A stretch of 64,000 bases of DNA from Turnera subulata (GCA_028386065.3 JAKUCV010001740.1:62001-126000), one strand, 5' to 3'; counted from the first letter of the stretch, positions 45,959 to 58,398 are shown. The notes: generated by a model not told the origin, from the sequence alone. Translations and numbers: made by a program.

Positions 45959-47700
45959 ATGCCCCAAACCAGGAGCAAGAAGCCATCTCTAACCTTCCAC
46001 CAGGATATTGAAAAGGCAGCCCGCGAGTTCCGCAAGAAGAACAAGGAGAAACAGCACAACATGGCGGACAGACTCAACGAATGAGCACACCCAGAGGTTG
46101 AACAGGCTCAGCCTGTGCGACCTTACATCCCCATGTCACAGCTCCTACAACCACCCACCACCATCATCCACAACAGCATAGCCATCCCAAATGTAGATGC
46201 CCCCTATGAAATCAGAACAAACTTGCTCAGCATGTTGGAGAGGCGCACATTTGGAGGCTTACCCTCAGAAGATCCAAATTCACACTTGCAGAATTTTCTG
46301 CGGGTGTGAAGCACTGTGAACATAGCCGAAATGACCAAGGAGTAGCTGTACATGAGAGTATTCCCATTCTCACTCAGAGATGCAGCATTCGAATGGTTTA
46401 ACAACCATGAGGCAGGCCATTTCACAGATTGGGACAGCCTGGTCAGAGCTTTCGTGAAGGATTACCACCCATCGAGCAAAGCTGCAAACTTGAGGCAGCA
46501 GCTGATAGGATTTTCCCAGCGCTATGATGAATCCATTCGTGATGCTTGGGAGCGCTTCAGGGGATTTTTGAGGAGATGCCCAAACCACAAAATTTATGAG
46601 GCCGTGCAGCTTGAGTAATTTTATTGCAACCTAAGTGATGAAGACCAGAACACCCTCGACAAAATGGCGAATGGTTCATTTCTGGACAAGGACTACAATG
46701 ATGGAGTTGCCATTCTTGAAGCCCTGTCCAAAAGGAAAACCCAGATCAGAGGAGTCATGGCATCCGGAATAATTGGAGTAGATAGAGTAACCAAGCTAGA
46801 GGCAGAGATTGAAGCCCTCGAAAAACAATTAGGGACAGCTCAAGTCAAAGCAGCCACATCCATAGCCTCAGACTGTGAAGGATGTGGAGGACCTCACAGC
46901 ACGTCCAATTGCCTACTTTTTACCGAGTGTGATTCTGAGCAAGCAATTTTCATCCAGCAGAAGCAAGGGCCATATGGGAACACTTATAATCCATCTTGGA
47001 GGAATCATTCAAATTTTTCTTAGAGGGGACCAAATGAAGAAAAAATCCCACAAGAGCCCCAATTTCAGCGACAACATCAAGGTGGACAGCCCCAGTACCA
47101 GAGGCAGAACCAAGGAGGACAGCAAGGCAATAACACGGACATGGTGAGCATGCTGCAGTCCATCTTCACAAACCAGAACAAAATGAGAGAGGAAATTAGT
47201 CAAATCAAATCCCACCACAGAATCCTCGAGAACCAAATTGCCCAACAAGCCTCGACAACCACCAATCAGCAAGGAGCCCTTCCAGGGAAACTAGTGGAGG
47301 ACCCGAGGATTGAACATTGCAACGCTGTAATCCTTCACAGTGAAGAGGAGTTAAGGGGTACAGCACCAAGACAGCCTGATGCTGTGGAGCAGACAGCATC
47401 AACATCCAGCTTGGAACGGACAGTGCAGACACAGGCCCAGCCTGTCGCTAAGCCTGTGGTTGAGGCTGTTAGCACGAAGAAAGCAGAGAAACAGCCCCAG
47501 ACTGTCCGACCATACCAACCTCCACTCCCATACCCAGAAGTGTAGCACAAGGCCAAATTGGAAAAGCAATTTAGCAAGTTCAAGGAAATGCTAAGAAAGT
47601 TATATGTGAATGTTCCTTTTAGTGACGTGGTGACACAGGTGCCTTCATATGCTAAGTTCCTCAAGGAGATTTTGACAAAGAAGAGAACCATTGAAGAAAT
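45959..47700 (+). pseudogene. Athila-2 gag
   Basis: From ATG 45959 one reading frame runs through gag and protease to 48154 without a frameshift but with six nonsense codons (TGA 46082, TGA 46307, TAG 46343, TAA 46616, TAG 47021, TAG 47543). In order: a basic N-terminus, R-T-N-L-L-S-M-L-E-R-R-T-F-G-G, the capsid core (R-D-A-A-F-E-W-F-N-N-H), a short coiled coil, the C-E-G-C-x3-H-x4-C knuckle (about 46882-46920), a Q-rich region and a Gln/Pro/Val-rich region with the palindrome motif in frame. It supplies the N-terminal part missing in Athila-1. Confidence 0.88.
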
Positions 47701-48154
47701 TGAGACTATAGCTATGACAGCCCATGGAAGAGCTATCATTCAACATCAGCCACCCAAAAAATGCTCAGACCCAGGGAGGTTTACAATTCCATGCAATATT
47801 GGGAGTAAGAAGATCGAAGGGGCCCTATGCGACCTAGGGGCTAGTGTGAGCCTGCTGCCACTTTCCATCACTCAAGGTATGGACCTTGGAAACATCAAGA
47901 CCACAAGGATAAAAATCCAACTTGCTGACCGATCACTTGTGTATCCTGTGGGAGTACTAGAGGATGTGTCTGTGAAGGTTGGTGTCTTCTTTATTCCTGT
48001 TGATTTTATGGTCATGGATATAGCATTAGATGCCCACACACCCATCATTCTAGGGAGACCTTTTCTTGCCACGACTAAGGCATTGATTGATGTTGAGGAA
48101 GGAAGGGTGACACTGAGAATTGGAGAAAATACGATGAATTTCAGTATGCTCTAG
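47701..48154 (+). pseudogene. Athila-2 aspartic protease
   Basis: Open to 48154. The active-site D-L-G-A-S (about 47833-47847) and I-I-L-G-R-P-F-L-A-T-T (about 48043-48075) are both present. No polymerase follows: after TAG 48152-48154 about 270 bases of degenerate linker lead directly to an integrase C-terminal piece. Confidence 0.88.
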
Positions 48155-48667
48155 GCCCCTAAGTCAAATTTGAGCTTCGGCACCTGCTACCAGGTTGACA
48201 CTATTGATGACAATATTAAGCCAAAACGACAGGCCCAACACAGCCTCAGCATGTCCAGCCCGTCCACCAGCCTGTCCAACCGGAGCCGCCTATCAATCAA
48301 ATTGGAGTTGACGATCTTGCACCAAATATTAAGATAAAACCCCTTCCTCCAGAATTGAATGAAGTGCATTTGGATATAAATGGGAACGCCATAGTTTACG
48401 AGGAAAGAACCACAAAAAGGCACAGTGGTAAAAAAAAAAATCAAGCGTGGTTTCAAGAAAGAAGACCAAATCCTTTTTTGGGATAAGAGACGATCCAAGT
48501 GGTCTGGTCTATTTAACATTCTTCATTGTTTGTCTCATGGAGAAATGAAAATTGATGGTGACGGGGTCAGCCCGTTCATGGTCTATCGTAAAAAGGTAAA
48601 AATCTATCACCCTACCATGGACATTTTCAGGGAGAGTCAATCTCCTCAGAACCCTCCAATCACCTAA
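48155..48667 (+). pseudogene. Athila-2 linker and integrase C-terminal remnant
   Basis: The linker resembles the protease-polymerase spacer of Athila-1 to about 48400. It is then joined to D-Q-I-L-F-W-D-K-R-R-S-K-W-S-G-L-F, aligned with the last part of integrase (D-Q-V-L-L-Y-N-S-R-L in Athila-1, about 13757-13786). Roughly 2.5 kb covering reverse transcriptase, RNase H and the integrase core is therefore missing. The junction lies near 48400-48450. Confidence 0.7.
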
Positions 48668-49113
48668 ACAAGAAGGATGTCCAGCTACAAGACATGAAAG
48701 AAGCGCTTCTTGGGAGGCAACCCAAGCGAGGTAATTTTTTTATTTCCCTTACCTTTCCTTAATTTCCATTTGATTACTTTGTTTTTGTGTGTCTCTTTTG
48801 TTTTAAAAAATCAGTTGCTGCAACTCGATGGAGGAAGGAGTCATCAAGTCAGAGACTCATCAAGGAAGTCCTTCTATACCCTTTTCGATTTTAAGTCTTA
48901 TTCATTTCATTGCAAAAAGGACTTTAATGCTTGCACAGCCTCAACACAGGCTAAGCCTGTGACGAACTTTCAGCACCTCTAATCTAGTTTTAGGATGCTC
49001 AACCACACCACATAAGATAGAACTTTCAATTTGGGGTATTTTTGCAGCACTTTTGTCTTTCATTTTTGATTATGTTTGTTTTAACATTGCACCCATTTTT
49101 CTGTTTAGTTTCA

Positions 49114-49150
49114 GCAGTGAGGACACTGCAAAATTTTCAGTTTGGGGTAC
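49114..49150 (+). promoter_or_regulatory. AGGA-loop hairpin plus PPT-like box, Athila-2 copy A
   Basis: GCAGTG-AGGA-CACTGC at 49114-49129, then CAGTTTGGGG at 49138. Identical stem to Athila-1 copy A. Confidence 0.65.
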
Positions 49151-50455
49151 TTTTAGGGTGCAATTTTGCCTTGTGTATTTTTCTGGGAACAATGAAATTT
49201 CAATGCTATTATGTTCTTCATTATGCTTTTCTACAGTATGAGCCTGTCATAATATTTATGCTTCTTTCCCTTTTCCATTTAATACTGCTCAATCTTTATT
49301 CTCAGGACTTGTCATCATTTTCAAAACAAGCAAAACAGGTACAATCAAACAATTGCACTCCATGAATCTGTCAGAAAAGAAGAATCTTGCTAAATGGTTT
49401 TCAAAATGCCACAGGCTCAGCCTGTCTACCTTCAGAACAGATCCTTATTCCTATCAAGGCGAAATACAAGTAAGAGTTCTTCAAGCAAGGAAAGGATCTA
49501 GGCCAACTTTTGCATACCCAACAGACCACATAAATCCATACCACACTCATCTGTCCATTACAACCACATTTGAGCCGACTGGGATGGCTCCAATTTATTC
49601 CTTCACCCTGTTTCACCTCACCTCAGCCACTTGAAGCCGAAACAGGGGCCATCATGTGCTAAGGCACAATTTCATTCCAACAGCCTCACCCTGTTGATGA
49701 GTCTGTGAACAAGATTCAATCTTACCAAGCATCTGAGGCTGTTTTCACTTAACAAATACATACCCAGAATGCTACCACACATCTTGTACTGCCCTCTTCC
49801 CAGCTGCAAAATTAAAAAAAAAATTCAAGTTCATAGAACAAAAAACGAGGTAGCCAGTAAGAAAAAAAAAGAAAGACATGGGAAAGAGAAATTAGGAGAA
49901 AAGAAACATTTTGTGAATTGAACTCCATCTCAACACAAGAGGATACATTGAGCCTCTGGTAGCATGAAAACGCATGGGATATAGAGTCAACAGTCCCTAT
50001 ACAGCCTCAGACTGTCAATAAAATAAACTGGAGGTTTCGAGTTCACAGGCCACCAACTTTTGCTCAGTCCATCCACCATCCATTGACGACCATCACCCTA
50101 GCCTCGACACAACATAGAAAAGTCCTGGAGTTCCTTGCTTGATTACTTTTGCACTTTAGTGGAGATAACGGATAGTGGGTCTGCATATGAGGTAATGTTT
50201 TCACTTATCGGAAAATGATTTGGGCAGATCCATTTGACGACAGATGATTGGAGGTTAGTTGAAGGATTATTCCTACGCAATTTTTATGACAAAAATCTAC
50301 TGACAGGGAATTTGATTGAGATTGATGCAGTTTTGGAGGAAAATTTAAAAATGCTTAAATTGAGACATCACAAGGAAGAAGCATAGTGAAAACTCGATGC
50401 ATTGAGATTAGCCTTCTCTCTCATTTAAATCATGCCTCCTTTTATTCTTCTGTTT

Positions 50456-50492
50456 GCTTGAGGACAAGCAAAATCTTCAGTTTGGGGTATTT
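50456..50492 (+). promoter_or_regulatory. AGGA-loop hairpin plus polypurine tract, Athila-2 copy B
   Basis: GCTTG-AGGA-CAAGC at 50456-50469, then CAGTTTGGGG at 50478-50487, five bases before the 3' LTR start at 50493. Confidence 0.7.
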
Positions 50493-50870
50493 TGATGCAT
50501 GAGAAATATGCATAGTTTTAGGCATGATTTTAGGCATGATATATACTCGTTCTTTCATGATTATGTGCCTCCTATGCATAATTCCGTCGTATTTCTTGTA
50601 TTCCTACCCTTTACTGCATAATTAGTGATTTCAGGTGCATTTCAACCAATTTGGGAAGATTTCATTGAAGAATTTGAAGAAACAGCCTCTGCCACAGCAT
50701 GAGCCTGTTGCAGAACCCTTGAGGTTGTTCCTGAGGCTGTTGTTCATTACGAACCCAATTACAAGCCTAATTCCACCTGCAAATCGCAAGATTTCCACTA
50801 AGGCTCATTGTCCCCGATCATTTCCAGGAAGTCTTCATGACACCTCATTATCAGCAGTAGAGGCAGAAAC
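50493..50870 (+). repeat. 3' LTR of Athila-2, first part
   Basis: Starts TGATGCATG and matches 43737-44100 until the LARD insertion. Ends with the GAAAC target duplication (50866-50870). Confidence 0.9.
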
Positions 50871-53482
50871 TGTGATACCCCTAAGTACACCCTAGAGTAT
50901 AGTGGGATGCCAACATTACAAGAGTTGGGTGTAACACGTTTATTGCGGATGTTCGTGATTGTTGGTTCCTATGTCAGGAAATTGATAGGCGATGATAACA
51001 TTCGTGGTGTACAAGTTAGTGCGGGTTTTGGGCACGATAATATAAATTAGTGTCGGATTGAGGGCAATGGTGAGCATTGGATTGGCTTAGAGCACACACA
51101 TAGGTTTGTAGCGACCCGATGGCACAATTGGCCTATTTTGGTGTACCGAGTGCCCGGCTTGCTTGATTGGCCAATAAATGATGGTTAATGATTGGAATGT
51201 ATTTACTTTGTGTAATAGGTGTATTAGAGGCACAATTGGCCTAGGGATTATCGATTGGCTCGATTTGGTGCGAAATGGTGCACAATCGGGGCATTGGTGT
51301 GCCCGTCGGTGCACAATTGGGCTCGATAAGGGTAAATGTGTAAATTGCCAAATCGACCAATCGGAGTTCGACATGTGGCTCGGAGATATGTTGCTGGAGA
51401 CTTTGGGTGTGCAAGCTAGCAGCTTGTGTGGCACGGGCCAATTGGCCACAATTAAGCTTGAGGTGGCACCAACTTGGTGCAAGTGGCACCAAGTTGGCAA
51501 GTGTGGCAAGTAGGTGCTTAGTCACCTACTTACCATCACTTAAGGGGTGAAACCAGGCACCTCTTACCATTTTGATCAGACCAAATTCGTGGCTAAGGAT
51601 AGAGAGAGAGAGAGAAGGAGAGAAAAGAGGGGAAAGGAGGAAAGTGAGCCTAGGGGTTCTGCTCTCGGCCAGACAGACCCCTGGCCACTAAAAGGAGGAT
51701 TCCGGCAAAACTACCGGTTGGAATTGAGTCAAACCAAAGCCTATGGTTAGCTAACTCCCATAGCTTTCATATGGCACCGATTATGTGGGGTTTTGAGCTG
51801 AACTGGGTGAGTTATGCACTCTCTAAGTTGACTGTACTGCGACTGTCCAGCAGTAGTCCTCCTGCTTGACACAGTCTCGGTATTAGAGGCATATCTAGAG
51901 CTACAGAGCTCGGTTTAGGATGTTCTTGGTGTCTATGGAAAGATAAGAGGTAGGGCTACAACTCCTATGTTGAGTCCCGGAGCTGGTTCAGCCTTTAAGG
52001 GCTCAGTATTTCGGGTTTAAGTTGCTGCTGGTGCAGGACAGTTTTTGCCCGAATTGGGGGAAGATGAGTATTGTGTGCTTGAATTGTATTTTGGTTATTA
52101 TGATTGGTTTTATGGATTTATAATGTGTATTTGTGTGTGTGTAACAGGGGAATAAGGTCAAGGGAACCCAATAATTCCAAAGGAAGGGAATTAGCCTAAG
52201 GAGGCCTAATTGTTATGTAAGTAAATAGGTTATGCGGGCTAGTGATTGCTAGTGCACCTTTGTTGGGCGGAAGGCCATTTTGCATGCTTATTGTGCATGA
52301 TTGTGTGTTGTTTTGGCTTGCTGGTCATTTTGGACTAATTTTCCATTGCTAGACTTTGAGGGCGAAATATGCTCAGTTGGGATTTGTTGGTTATTTGTGG
52401 ATGATTGTGATGCAATGGCATCCTATTGGTGCATGCGATTGTGTTGTATGCTTGTGGCATTCTTGCTGCCCTTGTTGGCTTGTTTGCATTGCACTTGTGG
52501 TGCTGATGTTTGGTATTGCACTTGATGTGCTTGTGATTGACATTGCACTTGTGATGATTTTGATTGGCATTGCATTATCTTGAATGTGTGTGTGATTGTG
52601 GTACCACTGGCCAGTTGGTTGGGTGCACAAGGGTGCACGTATTATGGAAAAGGGCCAACGTGGAGTTGGCGTATATGGAAAGGACCAACGTGGAGTTGGC
52701 AAAATATGGAAAAGGGCCAACGTGGAGTTGGCGTATATGGATTTGGGTGGTGCTACGAAGGGCGCTGTGTGTGCCTCGGTAGCAAGCCATATGCACTTGT
52801 GGGCTATTCGGTTATGCCTCGTACGTGGGGCTGTGGGATATGATTGTGCATGTGTGCAGGGCTGCTGGGGTATGCAAGTAGGCCCAGAGTACATCACAAG
52901 GCTTACCCGTGGGCCTGGTCATGGTGGTTTGGAAATGGATTGTTCCGAGGCGTGAGTGCCCGGTACTTGTGCATTGCACCATTTATGTGCTGCTTGACTG
53001 TGTGTTGCCCATGCCGAGCCTTGTGTGCATTTTGTGATTATTTTCTTGCATGGCTTATTTACTTGCTGAGTTTTATACTCACCCCCCCTATCTCTCCCTT
53101 TGTCTTACAGGTGCGAGATTGAGAGTACGGGCAATAGGTCGATGGGTATAGTCGAGTCGGATTCCATGAATTATTTAATTGTATTGGTTTTTACTTGGAG
53201 GTAATGTTTTTGTAAAGGAAAAGTTAGTGCCCCTTTGTAGCAACGATTTTATAACATTAGTGGAGTTATTCTTAATAATGTGTTTTGGAACTTTTTAATG
53301 TCTTTGTTGCCTTTGCATAGTCGGTTTTGCTTCCGTTTACGCTGCGCTTATGTTTTGGTTGGTAACCCGCGAGGCAGAGGCAAAAAGCTTCTGGTTGGTT
53401 TGGTAAAAGGCCTTTGGGTGCCCTGTGGCACAGAGTGGGTGCACATGGTACCTGGCCGGTCGCGCTTGGCGGGGGCGTGACA
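50871..53482 (+). repeat. 5' LTR of the LARD
   Basis: 2612 bp. Contains a (GA)n run (about 51599-51616), the palindrome GCACCAA-C-TTGGTGC near 51475, and three 31-bp tandem units at 52654-52745. Open frames here are chance frames without family resemblance. Confidence 0.88.
52654..52745 (+). repeat. Three tandem 31-bp hairpin units in the LARD LTR
   Basis: Each unit carries CCAAC-GTGGA-GTTGG, a 5-6 bp stem with a 5-nt loop, spaced 31 bp. The equivalent part of the 3' LTR is hidden by the N gap. Confidence 0.75.
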
Positions 53483-54855
53483 GTTATGGTAGCCGAGCAT
53501 GTTTTATAAAAGGGATAGGTGTCTAATGTCGGTTTTGTCATATGGGTGTGACCGAATTGGTAAGGGGGCTTGGTTTTATAATTTTGCTGAAGGGTCATAG
53601 GTTGTTGAGTCTTGTTGGCTAATACCCATCGAGTTAGAAGTTGGGGTGTGGTGAGAGGTTTGCGTTCTATATGCATTGTTTGTGTTTTATGTGTTGCTGT
53701 GTTTTCATGTTTGCTTGATGTGTTGTTTTGGAAAGTCGTGGGCAGGTTATGTTGGCATGGAACATTTGGGAATAAGGTATTAAAGGAAGTAAGTAATGGT
53801 TTTATGGATTTAAAGATGTGTAAATGATGGTGGAGTATGTCATGTGAAGGGTTGGGATAGTTTTGAACTAAAGGAAGAATTGAGATATAGGTGGAAAGTG
53901 TTCTAGGAGAGTGATGTCTAAGTATAGACTGATTTTGTATTTTGGGTGTCTTAGCTCAATACTAGCAAGTTAAGGGTAGTAGATAGCGTTGGGGTAGTAG
54001 ATAGCGTCGGGGAACCTAAGGATGAGTAAGGTTTGAACGAGTTGGTCGGGAATACCAAGTTTTAGAATAGGGTTCGTAATTAAAGAATGATTGAACCCCA
54101 TGGTTATTTAGAGTTAGTCTTGATTATTTGGAGTTAGATTATGAAATGTTAACTTCTGAGGAGGTATATTGATGCATACTTTTGGGAGTTATTACCAGAA
54201 ATTGAAAGGAAATTGATCATATCTTTTGTTAATGGAAACACTTGAGGATGGTAATGCTTGGGAGATGATACTAAGTTTAGATGTTGAGGTTTAAGCGGAG
54301 TTGCGCAGCGGAAGTATGATTGGTTTGTTTCGTATGCAATTGGCTTGAGTGGGATATTTTGATGGCTCAGCTGGTGCGATTTGCGCACCAGTGAGCACCA
54401 ATGTGCGGGTAACGCATTTGTGGTCCGGTTGGGGTAATTGGTTTTGTTGACCCATTGGCACAGTAGTGCGCTAATGGTGCACCATAGTGGAGTAAATAAG
54501 AGGTGGAAGCTTTTGGTGGTGTTAGAAAGGGTGTATGGACGGTGAGAAGAGCAATAATCCATGAGAATATGATTCGGTTATTAAGGTCTGTGACACGGGT
54601 TAGAGTAAGATGGGACAATAAGGAAGTATTTCATTTATATTGGTGAACTAGACACGTTATTTGGAGTATCTAAGTTAGGGAGGTACTAGTTGAGAGGTTT
54701 AGTAAAGATAGAGAAAGAATGGAATATGGAGTAAAGCAATCGCTTATGAGAATATTTAAGGTTGATTAAGAGTAATACGGAAAGATTGATGTTATCTTTG
54801 AGGTTATGGTAATATTCAGATTTCGAGGACGAAATTTTTCTGAAGGAGGGGATAC
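53483..54855 (+). other. LARD internal region
   Basis: Begins GTTATGGTAGCCGAGCATG (primer-binding-like) and ends in the purine-rich tract at about 54838-54855. A duplicated GGGGTAGTAGATAGCGT occurs near 53969-54008. No gag or pol fragment on either strand. Confidence 0.75.
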
Positions 54856-56977
54856 TGTGATACCCCTAAGTACACCCTAGAGTATAGTGGGATGCCAACA
54901 TTACAAGAGTTGGGTGTAACACGTTTATTGGGGATGTTCGTGATTGTTGGTTCCTTTGTCAGGAAATCGATAGGCGATGATAACATTCGTGGTGTACAAG
55001 TTAATGCGGGTTTTGGGCACGATAATATAAATTAGTGTCGGATTGAGGGCAATGGTGAGCATTGGATTGGCTTAGAGCACACACATAGGTTTGTAGTGAC
55101 CCGATGGCACAATTGGCCTATTTTGGTGTACAGAGTGCCCGGCTTGCTTGATTGGCCAATAAATGATGGTTAATGATTGGAATGTATTTACTTGGTGTAA
55201 TAGGCATATTAGAGGCACAATTGGCCAAGGGATTATCGATTGGCTCGATTTGGTGCGAAAAGGTGCACAATCGGGGCATTGGTGTGCCCGTCGGTGCACA
55301 ATTGGGCTCGATAAGGGTAAATGTGTAAATTGCCAAATCGACCAATCGGAGTTCGACATGTGGCTCGAAGATATGTTGCTGGAGACTTTGGGTGTGCAAG
55401 CTAGCAGCTTGTGTGGCACGGGCCAATTGGCCACAATTAAGCTCGAGGTGGCACCAACTTGGTGCAAGTGGCACCAAGTTGGCAAGTGTGGCAAGTAGGT
55501 GCTTAGTCACCTACTTACCATCACTTAAGGGGTGAAACCAGGCACCTCTTACCATTTTGATCAGACCAAATTCGTGGCTAAGGATAGAGAGAGAGAGAGA
55601 AGGAGAGAAAAGAGGGGAAAGGAGGAAAGTGAGCCTAGGGGTTCTGCTCTCGGCCAGACAGACCCCTGGCCACTAAAAGGAGGATTCGGCCAAACTACCG
55701 GTTGGAATTGAGTCAAACCAAAGCCTATGGTTAGCTAACTCCCATAGCTTTCATATGGCACCGATTATGTGGGGTTTGGAGCTGAACTGGGTGAGTTATG
55801 CACTCTCCAAGTTGACTGTACTGCAACTGTCCAGCAGTAGTCCTCCTGCTTGACACAGTCTCGGTATGAGAGGCATATCTAGAGCTACAGAGCTCGGTTT
55901 AGGATGTTCTTGGTTTCTATGGAAAGATACGAGGTAGGGCTACAACTCCTATGTTGAGTCCCGGAGCTGGTTCAGCCTTTAAGGGCTCAGTATTTCGGGT
56001 TTAAGTTGCTGCTGGTGCAGGACAGTTTCTGCCCGAATTGGGGGAAAATGAGTATTGTGTGCTTGAATTGTATTTTGGTTGTTATGATTGGTTTTATGGA
56101 TTTATAATGTGTATTTGTGTGTGTGTAACAGGAGAATAAGGTCAAGGGAACCCAATAATTCCAAAGGAAGGGAATTAGCCTAAGGAGGCCTAATTGTTTT
56201 GTAAGTACATAGGTTATGCGGGCTAGTGATTCTAGCACCTTTGTTGGGCGGAAGGCCATTTTGCATGCTTATTGTGCATGATTGTGTGTTGTTTTGGCTT
56301 GCTGGTCATTTTGGACTAATTTTCCATTGCTGGGCTTTGAGGGCGAAATATGCTCAGTTGGGATTTGTTGGTTATTTGTGGATGATTGTGATGCAATGGC
56401 ATCCTATTGGTGCATGTGATTGTGTTGTATGCTTGTGGCATTCTTGCTGCCCTTGTTGGCTTGTTTGCATTGCACTTGTGGTGCTGATGTTTGGTATTGC
56501 ACTTGATGTGCTTGTGATTGACATTGCACTTGTGATGATTTTNNNNNNNNNNNNNNNNNNNNNNNNNNNNNNNNNNNNNNNNNNNNNNNNNNNNNNNNNN
56601 NNNNNNNNNNNNNNNNNNNNNNNNNNNNNNNNNNNNNNNNNNNNNNNNNNNNNNNNNNNNNNNNNNNNNNNNNNNNNNNNNNNNNNNNNNNNNNNNNNNN
56701 NNNNNNNNNNNNNNNNAGTTAGTGCCCCTTTGTAGCAACGATTTTATAACATTAGTGGAGTTATTCTTAATAATGTGTTTTGGTACTTTTTAATGTCTTT
56801 GTTGCCTTTGCATAGTCGGTTTTGCTTCCGTTTACGCTGCGCTTATGTTTTGGTTGGTAACCCGCGAGGCAGAGGCAACAAGCTTCTGGTTGGTTTGGTA
56901 AAAGGCCTTTGGGTGCCCTGTGGCACAGAGTGGGTGCACATGGTACCTGGCCGGTCGCGCTTAGCGGGGGCGTGACA
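54856..56977 (+). repeat. 3' LTR of the LARD, containing the assembly gap
   Basis: Nearly identical to the 5' LTR. It is 490 bp shorter only because 660 bp of the 5' LTR (about 52562-53221) correspond to 174 Ns here. Confidence 0.88.
56543..56716. other. Assembly gap (174 N)
   Basis: Unknown bases. By comparison with the 5' LTR the true missing length is probably about 660 bp. Confidence 0.95.
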
Positions 56978-58393
56978 GAAACCAACCAAAGAAGAAGTCG
57001 AAGGAGGACTACAATTGAACCTTGCACAGCCTCAGCCTGTGTGACGATAGCCTCATGTTGGGCGTCCTGCAAAACCCAAAAAATTCAGGAATAATATAAA
57101 ATTGTGCCACTTGTACTACATGCTCCACTAACATAAACAAGCATTCTCCTGACATTCCCAGAGCACTTTCCAGGGAAAAAGGAATAGGCACATGCCACTC
57201 AGAGAGAATTTACCTTAAAGAACTCTTATCCTTTGCAAAGGGGCACCTTGAAACTCACAATCCACCAATCAAGTTGCTGCCCATCACGCCTATCCTGACA
57301 ACACACGTTGGAGGACTGCTAAGCCAACTTGCCCAAACGCCCATACTCTCCTGCAAGTTGGGAGGAAGAAGAATATAGGAGCTGCACCTACAAAAAGGGC
57401 GAAGGGAAGAAGAGAAAGGCATGCTGGAAAGCATCAAAGAATCCAGAGAAAAACTCAGGAATTACAAGAACTTGCAGAAGTTCTGGAACAAGGGCAGAAC
57501 CCAGAAACACCAAGGGTTCAAGGGGAAACACGATTCTGCACCCTTTTCTGGGCAGAAATCGTGTCGCCCCTAGCCTCCAAATTGTTCCAGAAATTATGCC
57601 ATCACGTATACCCATCTGTTTTGTAATTTTGAGTATGGACTAAACAACCCCTTCTTAGGTTGAAGGGGGAAGCATGTACCCGATTTTTGCGAAATAAAAT
57701 TGCTCACGTTCTTATCCCTTCTTTCTTGCTTTAGTTTTTGAGAGCCCTCTCCATGTTTAGGTTCTGAAAAAAAACAAAGCAAGAACACAAGTAGCTACGT
57801 GATGAACTGAAAGGAGAAACCATAGCCAGTAGAACAACAATAACAAAACTCTTAGTTTTTAGCTTGTGACGAGGTTAGAAACTAACTGAGGAATTAGCCT
57901 CAACACCAATCTTCACCCCCTTGAGTTTGACCTATGCAAAAGCACCAGGAAGATGAGAACCTTGGGAGGCACCTGTGAGCGAAAGCGAATGGGTGCAGTA
58001 TAGGTTGACAGCGCCTGCAAGAACCAATCCTATAATTGACTCCCTTGCTGTCGACAGCATCAGGCTGTGCCCAGCACAACCTCATTCCGTGACAGTATAG
58101 TCAAGAGATAACACAACCCCTAGTTTGATTCTTGATTGATTATTGGGTGGAGTATTTTTAGTTTAGTATCAGTCTGGTGAAGGACCGAAAGGAGAAGCCA
58201 GGAGTGCTAGACCTACAATAGTCAGCCTTCACTCCTTGGACATTCGGAAGAAGATAGGGAGAGACTGTGGGTATTAGCACCAACATTAAACTTCATCCTT
58301 TAGTGGACGTTTACTCTAGTGACAAGGGGTAGATGGAAGCTTAAAGAACTATTAATAAGATCGATTAATAGTTGCAGGATAGCACATGCATCA
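56978..58393 (+). repeat. 3' LTR of Athila-2, second part
   Basis: Resumes after the LARD with the GAAAC duplication and matches 44097-45837. A deletion of about 390 bp near 58365, relative to the 5' LTR, removes the candidate TATA segment. Ends GCATCA at 58393, followed by ATTGT. Confidence 0.88.
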
Positions 58394-58398
58394 ATTGT

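Larger units (their letters stand above)
48668..50492 (+). other. Athila-2 3' untranslated region
   Basis: Matches Athila-1 13990-14280 and then jumps to match from about 16840, so the downstream ORF and its TATA box are absent. It has three PPT-like boxes (about 49024, 49138-49147, 50478-50487). Confidence 0.75.
50871..56977 (+). mobile_element. Non-coding LARD-type LTR retrotransposon, Tekay-like
   Basis: Flanked by the exact 5-bp duplication GAAAC (50866-50870 and 56978-56982). Two LTRs (TGTGATACCCC...GCGTGACA) enclose a 1.37-kb interior with no recognisable protein. After the 5' LTR, TGGTAGCCGAGC resembles the initiator-Met primer site (TGGTATCAGAGC). Before the 3' LTR, TTTCGAGGACGAAATTTTTC and GAAGGAGGGGATAC match the well-known 3' end of Tekay/Del chromoviruses. 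It is therefore a large retrotransposon derivative that would depend on an autonomous relative. Confidence 0.88.
43737..58393 (+). mobile_element. Non-autonomous Athila (Athila-2), nested in the Tat element
   Basis: Flanked by the exact 5-bp duplication ATTGT (43732-43736 and 58394-58398). LTRs start TGATGCATG and end GCATCA. It is the same family as Athila-1 but keeps only gag and protease; polymerase, most of integrase and the downstream ORF are missing. Its 3' LTR is interrupted by another element at 50871. Without that insert it would be about 8.5 kb. Confidence 0.92.

Noticed and set aside
51087..51513. Frames of 111-140 codons on both strands, repeated at 55072-55510
   Set aside because: They lie inside the LARD LTRs, have no family resemblance and exist in several frames at once because the region is poor in TA.
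50871..56977. Tandem segmental duplication instead of an LTR element
   Set aside because: TG...CA ends, primer-site and polypurine tract at the right places and a 5-bp target duplication identify an LTR retrotransposon.
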